Source of the DNA: Volvox africanus
Taxonomy: Eukaryota > Chlorophyta > Chlorophyceae > Chlamydomonadales > Volvocaceae
NCBI GenBank assembly: GCA_030268105.1
Contig: BSDZ01000015.1
Coordinates: 2,569,501-2,633,500, forward strand
Length of the DNA stretch: 64,000 bases
Reading direction: 5' to 3'
Part shown: in pieces, positions 55,145 through 64,000 of the stretch
Numbering within the stretch: position 1 is the first letter of the stretch
How the letters are laid out: each line of letters starts with the position of its first letter
Translations under genes and position numbers: made by a program
The notes under the pieces: generated by a model
Seen by the model: only the letters and a program-made list of their open reading frames with translations
Databases searched by the model: none
Told to the model about the DNA's origin: nothing

Positions 55145-55959
55145 TGTTGTATCCTTCCTTCTTCAATCATTCACGGAATCTGCACGTCTGAGTATTAGCT
55201 ACACGTGCATGGTGCTTACGAACAGCAAGACACTTCAGTGCAAGCAACGTGACACCGGAAGACTTATAAATAAGGAAAGATTCAACTTACAATGATCTTC
55301 AGTTGCAAATTAGGAGTCTGCCGTCAGACCCCGCGGGCAGCGTTCATCATCCGGCTGGGAATGCTATGCTGGAATAACTCAGGCCGATAATAAATGAGTA
55401 AAACGTATATATCAGAATCAGACCGAGTTAAGTACACGAGTACTTGACCCAAATTAGTGTCAAGCCGACTTCGGTCTCTAGGCGGCCGTCCTCGCACCTA
55501 TCACATCACGATACCGATGTGCAGTACAGGTCTCACTGGATTCCGATCTCAAGTGTGAGTACCTTCGTAGTACTGTTCTGAATATCGTGTCATCCGTGAT
55601 ATTAATGGATGCAATGTATGCAATATGCGAAGGTCCGAATATCGATATTCGGTTGCCGACCCAACCATCGCGATCGTCGCCTGCTCGCATACGCGTATGG
55701 TTTATGACGTAGATGAGGTAATAATATTTAAAGTATTATTACGTGATATAATATGCCAATGGATAGATCACGCATTAATTATCAGCCTAGAGTCAAACAT
55801 GTTGACTGACAGCGTGATGTAGTAGATGATAATGCGACATGCCTGATTAGCTAGATATACTCGAGTATATCATGCTAATATGATTGTATCATGCTTCATA
55901 ATGCTCGAATGCATTGCGGCCTACTTTGGTGCAAACGGTGATCGAACTGGCATACAACA
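55145..55959 (-). repeat. Solo LTR nested in A's 3' LTR
   Basis: 815 bp, TGTTGTATCCTTCC ... AACTGGCATACAACA on plus, flanked by CGGCC (55140-55144) and CAGCC (55960-55964), a 5-bp TSD with one mismatch. Joining the flanks restores GAGGACGGCCGCCTAGAG, as in the intact LTRs. Confidence 0.9.
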
Positions 55960-56261
55960 CAGCCGCCTAGAGACAGAAGTCATCTCGATGCTACTTTGGA
56001 TTAAGTACTCACGTACTTAACTCAATCAAACTCTCATACATACGTTTTACTCAATTATATTCGGCCTGAGCTATTCTAGCATACCATCTCCAGCCAGATG
56101 ATGAACATTGCCCTCGGGGTCTGACGGCAGACTACCATTCTGTAATCGAAGACTATTGTAAGTTGGATCTTTACTTGCTGCTGAGTCTTCCGCTGTCATC
56201 TTACTCGCATTGAATCGCCTTGCTGTTCGTAAGCACGGTGCACGCGTAGCTAACACCCAGA

Positions 56262-57519
56262 TGTTGTACCTCTCCTTAGAGTTTGCTAATAGGTATCTGC
56301 ACGTCTGGGGACTTTCGATACCGATGCACAAGCACTTGCAAGTACAGCAAAGCAATCGAGAGCAAACAGAGACAGCGGAAGACTTCAGAGCAAGGAGAGA
56401 TATAACTTACAATCATATATCAACGAAGCAATGCAGGGACGCGATCACCGTCAGCGCCGGAAGCAAGCGTTCATCACGTGGCGTTGATTAGCGAAGTTCA
56501 GGCTAAGATAATAGAGCAACTAGCAATAGTTGAGTTGAACACACGAGTGTTCCATAGGCATAAGAATGTTTTGTCCGCTCTACTTAGCCGTCCTCACATC
56601 TGTTATACTCGCGATATCTCTACGCCGTACAATCCACACTAGGAGGCCAACCCTAAGTGCGGAAAACCCTACTGCGTATCTGCGATATCCACGTACAACA
56701 ATCGATAAGCCTTTCCGGCATTCGCATGATGCAAGGTTCCGAATAGCAATATTCGGTTGCAAGTCATTCATCGCGACTAGTGCGGTGCTCGCAAAGCATG
56801 CCGCAACAATGTAATATTATAGCAAATAATATTACTTAACAGTACATGACATGAGCATGCCGCCCGCCTGTGCTTCTCTGAGCATTGCATATGTAAGGCG
56901 TATCAGCGGTGATGCGATGTGTCGTGATGCATAGCATTAACATGCTAATGGTATGGAAATGTATGCAAAGACATCTATATTCATACAAGTAACTGCCTCT
57001 CGAAGTCATTCCCTTGGGATCTGAGCTAGCAACTACAATGATGCCAGTTCGAGTCTGGGTCGGGGCAAAATGACGTAGGGGGATTGCAGCTTGGATTGCC
57101 CGAATCTACAGAGTTGGGTCCGATTCCTCAGAGGGTTAAATGCATTGACCGTGAAGTGCGCAACTAAGACCCGTAACTGGGCTGATGTTGCGGGGTGGAT
57201 TGACACCAACCTTAACGCCAGTAGGTCCGAAGGGGCTGGCACATGGATAGGGGCCGTAGAGAGTAGGAAAATCTGCGTAACCAAAAAACAGGTAATCTCT
57301 AGCGGCCTCAGATGTAGACGCTGAGGTATGCATGCCCACTCGGTTAAAATCCCGGAGATTTCCATAATACACGCCAGCCCGTAAGGGCGGAGTTACCATA
57401 ATAATAATAATAATTCATGCAAGTTCATTCATGGTCATCATGTATTCATCAAGTTAGCACATCGCCTTGTAGCGTCACATTGACCTATGCATCGGCGGGA
57501 AATGAACCGTGGCACAACA
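56262..57519 (-). repeat. Solo LTR (subfamily 3) nested in A's 3' LTR, carrying a SINE
   Basis: TGTTGTACCTCTCCTTAG ... GAACCGTGGCACAACA, flanked by CCAGA at 56257-56261 and 57520-57524. Without the SINE it is about 824 bp, like the solo LTR at 32162-32985. Confidence 0.92.
56991..57412 (+). mobile_element. tRNA-like SINE with (TAA)n tail, copy 2
   Basis: 422 bp, flanked by a 12-bp TSD ATTCAT(A/G)CAAGT (56979-56990 and 57413-57424). The head contains CTGAGCTAGCAACTA and the B-box-like GTTCGAGTCTGGG; the tail is (ATA)n. It lies inside a solo LTR. It is a full-length match to 22188-22624. Confidence 0.88.
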
Positions 57520-57566
57520 CCAGACATGCAGATTCAGTGCATAATCGAAGAAGGAAGGATACAACA

Positions 57567-58331
57567 CTACCACCGTGCAGTCTCTTGTGAAGGATTCTGA
57601 TGTCGAAGCCCTCTTGCAAAATTATGCCGATGTCTTTCATGACATCCCTGGCCTCCCACCTATGCGACCTGTTGACCATACGATCCCTCTTGTGCCCGGA
57701 GCACAACCCATTTCGCGACCTGTGGACAGGTTAAGCCCGTTGGAGATGGACGAGGTGAAACGGCAACAGCACTTTAAAAACTGACCATAAGCCCCTAACG
57801 TTTTTGCAAAGTGTCCCAACGTTGAACCGATGACAAGCTATGTGGATGGAATATCTAGCTCTACTCTACTTGACTGCACATGGGAGTACATTGCCGGACG
57901 GATTAACTCTCGGTTGATAACGGATGCTCTCAGTTGACATCCATCACTACACGCTGCAATTCTAGCAGCGCCGATCTCACGCTCACGCAACAAAGAGGTG
58001 CCAATAGTGTCGGACCTTGCGGAGTGATTGAAGGTGGCTTATGACTCGGATCTGTAGTTCACCACACCGGGTAATGAGGAGCACCTAGGTGAGCGGAATG
58101 ATCTTTGGCTACGAACAGAGGGCTCAGTAACACAGATCGTCGTGCCAAACGATGAAGCTATTTGTTATGACATCCTTGCCCGGTTCCACAAGGACCTGTT
58201 TGCAGGACACCCTGGCAGTACACACTTGGTTGAGCTAGTACGTCGCTCGTTCTGGTGGCCTCGCCTGGTGAAAGACGCAGAAAACTTCATGCAGAGGTGC
58301 AGTTTGTGTCAGCGCAACAAGGCATTATATA
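57567..58331 (+). pseudogene. Fragment F: decayed Ty3-type pol
   Basis: 57570-57770 matches the pre-RT segment ([20 protein letters not shown]). A deletion then jumps to RNase H/integrase (KPLTFLQSVPT, HPSLHAAILAAP, VPNDEAICYDILARFHKD, CSLCQRNKAL) with several stops. The most of RT is missing. It probably is the host element into which the A LTR cluster inserted, or a rearranged relic. Confidence 0.8.
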
Positions 58332-58509
58332 TTATTAGTGCCGGAGTGCTCGAATAAACAGCAAAGCTCTCAGATGACAGATATCATGACAGCAGATATC
58401 ATGACAGCAGAAGACTTCAGAGCAAGAAGAAATTCAACTTACAACGATTTACAGATACCAATGTGTAGTTGGCCATCAGACCCAGCAGGCGGCGTTCATC
58501 ATACAGCTG
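58332..58509 (-). repeat. Partial LTR, subfamily 2
   Basis: It matches 24815-24950 (GTGCCGGAGTGCTC, CAGCAAAGC, GAAGACTTCAGAGCAAGAAG). It contains a duplicated 15-bp ACAGCAGATATCATG unit, and joins directly to the next LTR in opposite orientation. Confidence 0.65.
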
Positions 58510-59416
58510 ATGGCTGTTCGATCGCTGTCCATGCAAAGGTAGACCCGAGTCCACCAAAGGATGAGTGAGCATGACATATGCATACTAGTGTGATATATCC
58601 GCATATATCTAGCTAGGTTGACATCCTGCATCACTACTTGTCACGCCGTGCTGTCAGTCACGTACGTTTGACGTAGAGTCAACATTGATGCACGACATCA
58701 TTGTAGCATAATCCATCAAGTAATAATATTCGATAGATTATTACATCATCCGTAGCATGAATAAGGCATGCACACGGGAATGCAATGATCGCAGTGGTTA
58801 GTTGGCAACCGAATATCGATATTCGGGCTTTCGCACCTTGCATACGTTGCAACAGTTTATTCAATGATTTTCGCAATAATCAAAAGAGTGCTTTGGAAGT
58901 ACTCACTGTTAAGAGTGAGCAACAGTCATATACGTATGAATGACAGAGCAAGTAATACGGCCCAGGGAGGGGCCGGGCGCTTTGCTGACTTTAACAGGTT
59001 ATGAGGGATCGGGGATCCAGTGTGACTTGTACTGCACATTGGCATCGCGAGCATGATAGGTGCGAGGACGGCCGTGTAGATGATGACGTCTGATCGAATA
59101 ATACTTTGGATATATATATATATATATATATATATAATACCCTAAAACCCTATATATATATATATATCCAATATCGGCCTGAGCTATTTCTGCATAGCAC
59201 CATCAGCTTATGAAGAACGCCGCCAGCTGGGTCTGACGGCCGACTACACATAGGCATCTATCTGTAAATCGTTGTAAGTTGAGTCTTTGCTCTGAAGTCT
59301 TCCACTGTCACGATACTCGCACTTGAGTGCTTTGCTGTTTGCGAGCATTCCGGCACTAGGATGTAACGTCCAGATGTGCAGATTTAGTGCATGAGCGAAG
59401 AAGGAGAGATACAACA
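58510..59416 (+). repeat. LTR, subfamily 2, with small insertions
   Basis: It ends GAAGAAGGAGAGATACAACA. It contains a possible 90-bp inverted-repeat insert (58907-58996, TGTTAAG ... TTAACA) and an (AT)n/telomere-like insert (59108-59168). Confidence 0.7.
59108..59168. repeat. (AT)n tract with CCCTAAAACCCTA core inside an LTR
   Basis: Two TA runs flank two telomere-like units. The LTR sequence on both sides (CTTTGGAT / CCAATATCGGCCTGAGC) is otherwise continuous with its relatives. Confidence 0.85.
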
Positions 59417-59419
59417 ATG

Positions 59420-59997
59420 GTGATGTGCAAGAATAGCTCGGGCCAATAAGAGACGGATAAAGCGTATATTTATGTATGTACTGGAGATAAGTACACGAGT
59501 ACTTATCCAAAGTATTATCCGATCAGACATCGCGGCTGTCCTCGCACCTAAAATGCTCGCGATGTGCAATACAAGTCACACTGGATCACCGATCCCAAGT
59601 GTGAGTACCCCCAAAACACTCTTCCGATAATCGCAAACATTATTAAATAAACTGCTGCGACGTATGCAAGATGTGAAAACCCGAATATCGATATTTGGTT
59701 GCTGGATAACCACTGCAATCATCGCATTCCCACGTGCGTGCCTCATTCATGCCAACGATGATGTAATAATATATCAAATACTATTACTTGATGGATTCTG
59801 CTACGATGGTGTCATGCATCGATGTTGAGTCAAACGTACGTGATTGATAGCGTGATGTCACAAGTTGCGATGCGGGATGTCAGGCTAGCTAGATATATGC
59901 GAATATATCGTGCTAGTATGCGTATGTCATGGTTGCTCATCATTTGGTGGACTCGGGTCTACCTTTATATGGACGGCAATCTAACCGTGGTACAACA
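59420..59997 (-). repeat. LTR, subfamily 2, inner part to end
   Basis: It begins at the internal GTGATGTGCAAGAATAGCTC and ends GCAATCTAACCGTGGTACAACA. It lies tail-to-tail with the previous LTR. It is the right edge of the retroelement block. Confidence 0.75.
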
Positions 59998-61422
59998 TGT
60001 ATCCAGTGTGGTTTTGGTTGTATATGTAGTGGACTGCATCTATCTGTGAAATACCCTTTCAGATCTGCCAGACAATCACACCACAGTTTAGATGTTACGC
60101 TCTAGGTGTAGTAGTTGGGAGCCGCAAAGGCCTCTAGAGATGCTGATATCGTGCTTCTGCACCTTTATATTGTGGGAGTGTGTTGCCGTACGTGCTACCG
60201 TAGGTGACTTGCCCTGAAAGGAGAAGTAACGAGGGGCCTGGCTGAGTGGAACCACAGTACAGGGGTATACAACCACAGTTGTGTAACAAGCCCAGCCACT
60301 ACTCATCAAATAAAGCCCGTTCAAAGCCTAGCTAGTTATCTGTTATCCCGAGCAAGATCATGATTTCCTTGAGAATGCCTACGTACTGTAGTCCAATCAA
60401 CTCGTGATAGATGACATTGAAGCGTCGAACCCAACACGCACCGAGCAGGAACTCCGTGCGTCTGTGTCTGAGGCAGTAGCTGGGGCAGTAGTTAGTAGGG
60501 CGGTAGTAGTCAGAATCGGAGCCGGTGACTGGGTGAAACCGAAGCCCGTGCATCGGAGATCCGATGAAGTCACTTCCGGGAGCCTGGCCGAGTAATCTGC
60601 GAACCTAGGAATCTGGACTGTTCCTTTGCGATAGCTGTTCGTTGGCTGTTGGCTGTTTGTGATGATTATTGCTAGTTTATTAAATTGGTTATGGTGAACG
60701 TGTGTCCACGAATGCCCCAACGATTCAGATTTATTTTTCAAATTCGAAAATGGCGATTGAAGTCTGATGTTACAAGATTCACAATCGAGAGCTTGTACGA
60801 CCCAACCGGTCCGACACCACCTCAAGGACCGCTTTTCTCCCAACCCGATTTGAGTTTACCGCATTGCCAAATTGTTCTCCTCGTACCTAAGATCTAATGA
60901 AGCTCCTGGTTCGTCCGTGCCTTACGAGATCTTTTAAGCTCGTAGCAATCACCCCTGAAAATACCATTAAAAATAAACAGGGCGTCATAGAAGAAGTCTA
61001 AAGTCAAATAAGAAATGTACAAGAATGTCAAGGAAGGTAAAGACTTTCCTCGTCCAAATATTCTAGCCTCCGCCTACAACAAGCAGTCCAGGAAAGAGCC
61101 GGCTCTGGTCCAGAACATATGGTCAGCATTGTTCTCAGCGGCCCAGATCGCATTAGATGCAGAACTTGTTTACTAGGCTATAAGTATGAGTTGCGAAGAA
61201 GCCGTCAACTTCGCTTGTACGGACATCCACGCCAAACGAAAATAACGAAGCATTATGTTATGCGTCAATCCTCCCTGTAACATACTAACTTCAGTGAATA
61301 CCGTAATGGCAAAACAGGAAACCTACAATTGATTAATGGTCTTGCACTTGGGTAAATTACTTAACAGCCAAACCGAGCTTCCGGTCTAAGCGACAAAACG
61401 CATCAAGGCTTAGGTGCTGAAA
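59998..61422. other. Intergenic, 5' flank of the insulysin-like gene
   Basis: It contains the third copy of the short dispersed repeat (60095-60205, -). A small frame at 60404-60595 (IEASNPTRTEQELRASVSEA) and another at 60685-60897 have no recognisable domain or splice partner, and I do not call them genes. Confidence 0.5.
60095..60205 (-). repeat. Short dispersed repeat, copy 3 of 3
   Basis: On minus it reads TACGGCAACACACTCCCACA, then ATATAAAGGTGCAGAAGCAC, CAGCATCTCTAGAGGCC and TTTGCGGCTCCCAACTAC, in the same order as the copies at 12700 and 22838. Confidence 0.6.
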
Positions 61423-63931
61423 ATGTTGCACGACAGCGTTGAACAAAAACCTGCTCAAGGTTCTTGTTCGAACGACGTTCAGTGTGAGGCCTCATGCGAG
61501 ACGGCCGGAGCTTGCCCTCCAGAGGCGTGCGACCGCAATGAGGCATCCATTTCTCGACGGGGTGGCTTCACTGAAGACAATGGAGGGCAGGATGGCTCAC
61601 AATTGACCGACATCTGCGACTCGATCATCAAGCCCGCAAACGACGACATGAGCTATAGGCAGGGCTGGGATGCGGCCAGATTTCTGATAATATTAAGTGC
61701 TTGCGAAATGAATAAGTGTGTAATCACACTATTACTGTGCTGGAGCGACAGTTAGCTGCAAATGTTTTTTCGAAGCCGAACCGTCGTGCGTCATCTTCCG
61801 TCCACCTCCCTTCGATTTTCAGCCACCAGCATCACCCATCGCATTCTCTTGATTAGATTTCCAATTTCCAATCTCATTCGCACATCTCCTCACTTGCTCC
61901 GCTGAGTCTGGTCTCTGTCGTGGGCCGTTTCCGTCTACCCTCGTGACGCATTTACCCTATCACAAACCCTAACGTCCATCACATTAACTTCCCATCACCA
62001 CCACGCACACCGCCACCACCACCATCCGGCCTCAGGTTCTTCGTTCTACCCAATGGCCTCCGAGTCATGTTGATCAGCGACCCCGCAACTGATAAGGCGG
62101 GAGCGGCAATGGACGTGAGTGTTTTCGCCCCTCGAGGAAAGGGGAAGGGGGGTAGGGGGGGGGGGGTCGGTGGGGTAGCTGGATAGCAGACCCGGGCAGG
62201 GAGGGAGCCGCTCGAATGTGTTAGGGGGCAAGCGTGCTGGTATGCTGATAGGGTTCGCGGATAAAGAGGATCTCGTTCACACACACACGCAGAGAGGCCT
62301 CCCCTTCGAACCCTTCCTCTCCTCCCTTTCAACCCCCCCAAACCTTTTCACCTTCTCTACCTTGGACAGGTCTACACGTCGTCCTCCATCATCGTACTTA
62401 ACCATGCTTTACAGCAGCGTCTACACCGGTATCATGCCTCGTTTATTCAACCCTTCCCCCTTTCCCTCCCCACCGAAAACGCGCATGCTCACCCCAAACC
62501 TACCAACACCCCCCTTTCCCCTCTCAATGCGAACATGCACACAGGTCCGCGTGGGCTCTCTGTCGGACCCCGATGCACTGCCCGGTCTCGCACATTTCAC
62601 TGAGCACATGCTGTTCTACTCATCAGCAAAATACCCCGAAGAGGTGGGCCGTAAAGGAAGAGGTGGGCGGGAAGGGAGAAGGGAAGAGGTGAGATGAGAT
62701 CACATGTCACCCGTACTCTCCCATCCCTTCCAACACCTCAACCGATACCGGATCGCAGGACGAGTACACGCAGTTCGTTTCGGATCGCGGCGGAATGACC
62801 AACGCCTACACCGCAGCCGAACACACAAACTATCACGTGCGTATGGAATTTCGGAGGGGAGGGGGGGGAGGGGAGGGGGGGGAGGGGAGGGGAGGGGAGG
62901 GGAGGGGAGGGGAGGGGAGGGGAGGGGAGGGGAGGGGAGGGGAGGGGAGGGGAGGGGAGGGGAGGGGAGGGGAGGGGAGGGGAGGGGAGGGGAGGGGAGG
63001 GGAGGGGAGGGGAGGGGAGGGGAGGGGAGGGGAGGGGAGGGGAGGGGAGGGGAGGGGAGGGGAGGGGAGGGGAGGAGAGGGGAGGGGAGGGGAGGAGAGG
63101 GGAGGGGAGGGGAGGGGAGGGGAGGGGAGGGGAGGGGAGGGGAGGGGAGGGGAGGGGAGGGGAGGGGAGGAGAGGGGAGGGGAGGGGAGGGGAGGGGAGG
63201 GGAGGGGAGGGGAGGGGAGGGGAGGGGAGGGGAGGGGAGGGGAGGGGAGGGGAGGGGAGGGGAGGGGAGGGGAGGGGAGAGGAGAGGAGGGGAGGGGAGA
63301 GAAATGTGGTTCTTATTATGTCATCGATATATGCAGTTAGTATTTTTAATTGGATAGTACTTGAAAAAGTTACCTCAAAATGTTGTTTCGCGCGCTCTGC
63401 TCTTCTGTCGCAGTTTGACGTCAACTGGGAGTCGTTGTGTCCCGCGTTGGACCGCTTCGCACAATTCTTCATTTCGCCGACCATCAGCAGAGACGGCATT
63501 GAGCGGGAGGTGAGGAGTCGGGGTATAGGGGTGCAGGGGTGGGGAGGGGTGGGGGTGGGGCAGTTTGTGCGCGCGCGTGTGTGTTTGTGTGTTTTGGAGC
63601 CACAGAGGCACGAAGTGGATGGGGAGGGGTGGCCGAGTGGCTGGCAACATCACATACAGACTGCGTTCGTATTCCTTTCCTTCCCTTTTCACCCAAACCA
63701 TTTGGTTGGCACATGGTTCACCACAGCTCTGCTGCCCATAGATGCAGTTTCCGTAACCCTCCTGGAGCCCACCGGAACCTCCCCCCCGGCCCTCCCCTCC
63801 CCCCTTCTGTCATTAGGTGAAGGCGGTGGACTCCGAGCACAGCAAGAATCTGCAGTCGGACGCCTGGAGGAAGTCGCAAGTCAACAAGGCCACAGCGAAT
63901 TCGAAACACCCATGGTCCAGGTTCTCGACAG
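61423..63931 (+). CDS. IDE: Insulysin-like M16 zinc metalloprotease, 5' part, six exons
   Basis: Exons 61423-61658, 62036-62114, 62545-62643, 62759-62836, 63414-63509 and 63817-63931 join in phase to 234 residues; the gene runs off the right edge. Exon 1 ends [10 protein letters not shown] and exon 2 gives [16 protein letters not shown], the start of the M16A peptidase domain. Exon 3 carries the inverted zinc motif HFTEH ([20 protein letters not shown]). Exon 4 is [20 protein letters not shown]. Exon 6 has [19 protein letters not shown], where the third zinc ligand Glu is expected, then [10 protein letters not shown]. Insulysins degrade short peptides in cytosol or organelles. Intron 1 appears to have a GC donor (AG/GCAGGG at 61658/61659); the others are GT-AG. 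Intron 4 holds the GGGGA tract. The symbol is given by family. Confidence 0.93.
62856..63302 (+). repeat. About 450-bp (GGGGA)n tract in insulysin intron 4
   Basis: Nearly 90 units of GGGGA, with a few GGAGA interruptions, on the sense strand between donor 62837 and acceptor 63413. All frames through it are artefacts (Gly/Glu/Arg or Pro/Leu/Ser). The transcript would carry dense G4-forming RNA; the DNA is a homopurine mirror repeat. Confidence 0.98.
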
Positions 63932-64000
63932 GTGAGTGTCTGCGTGTGTGTATGTGTATGTGTATGTGTACGAGAGTCTATATGTAGGAGGGTGTATGTA

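Larger units (their letters stand above)
54671..57566 (+). repeat. 3' LTR of element A, right part, with nested insertions
   Basis: The pieces 30444-30448, 54671-55144, 55965-56261 and 57525-57566 add up to 818 bp, matching the 815-828-bp LTRs elsewhere. The ends are TGTTG-TTAAATGCCGG and GAAGGAAGGATACAACA. Two LTRs are inserted in it at 55145-55959 and 56262-57519. Confidence 0.88.

Noticed and set aside
24769..59997. The 820-bp repeats as TIR DNA transposons
   Set aside because: Full elements show a polypurine tract before and a PBS after these repeats, and TSDs are 5 bp, so they are LTRs.
60404..60897. Two small plus-strand frames as a gene upstream of insulysin
   Set aside because: No recognisable domain, no splice phase match between them, low-complexity Val/Ala content.
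62785..62840. CRISPR-like or phage-type regular repeats
   Set aside because: All tandem repeats in the window are simple or minisatellite repeats without spacers; the gene content is eukaryotic.
62704..63499. Long Gly/Glu/Arg and Pro/Leu/Ser frames on both strands
   Set aside because: They arise from the GGGGA tract inside a supported insulysin intron.

Overview
The window is eukaryotic nuclear DNA, most likely from a green alga. Its genes have many short GT-AG exons. It has a tRNA-Leu with an intron after anticodon position 37, plant-type CCCTAAA interstitial tracts, introns rich in CA/GT microsatellites, an SRCR-type protein with extensin-like Ser/Pro linkers, and Ty3-type elements with chromodomains. 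The species cannot be named from the sequence. No bacterial, plasmid, rRNA or CRISPR features were seen.

Layout. 1-4.5 kb: alpha/beta hydrolase gene (-), six exons, 3' end outside the window. 4.77-4.87 kb: tRNA-Leu(CAG) (-). 6.3-9.8 kb: complete eight-exon RluB/RsuA-type pseudouridine synthase (+). 10.96-12.3 kb: class I methyltransferase (+). 12.3-16 kb: intergenic DNA with a solo-LTR-like repeat, AT repeats and hairpins. 16-22 kb: incomplete SRCR/proline-rich gene (+), with introns holding a 580-bp TTTC tract and copies of a dispersed element. 24.8-60 kb: a block of nested LTR retroelements. 61.4 kb to the end: 5' part of an insulysin-like M16 metalloprotease gene (+) with a 450-bp GGGGA tract in one intron.

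The retroelement block can be peeled apart by its target-site duplications (TSDs). Ty3-type element A (+) has a 3' LTR split by solo LTR R1 (TSD TGTTG). R1 is split by element D (-) (TSD CAGGT). D contains a head-to-head inverted duplication of element C, with arms B (about 31.5-37.8 kb) and C (about 38.9-51.1 kb). Arm C is split in its gag by a young Ty3 chromovirus E (TSD GAGTG, LTRs differing at 4 of 354 sites). Arm B is split by a solo LTR (TSD ACGCA). The rest of A's 3' LTR carries two more LTRs, one of which contains a tRNA-like SINE with its own TSD.

The most unusual items are: a Dam-like N6-adenine methyltransferase domain (NPPY motif) between gag and protease in element E; LTRs of about 820 bp whose stem-loops are kept by compensatory changes between subfamilies; the fold-back palindrome with a microhomology junction and a sharp identity drop at its outer end; and a probable GC-AG first intron in the insulysin gene. 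The host genes look like ordinary housekeeping or surface-protein genes and show no shared pathway.
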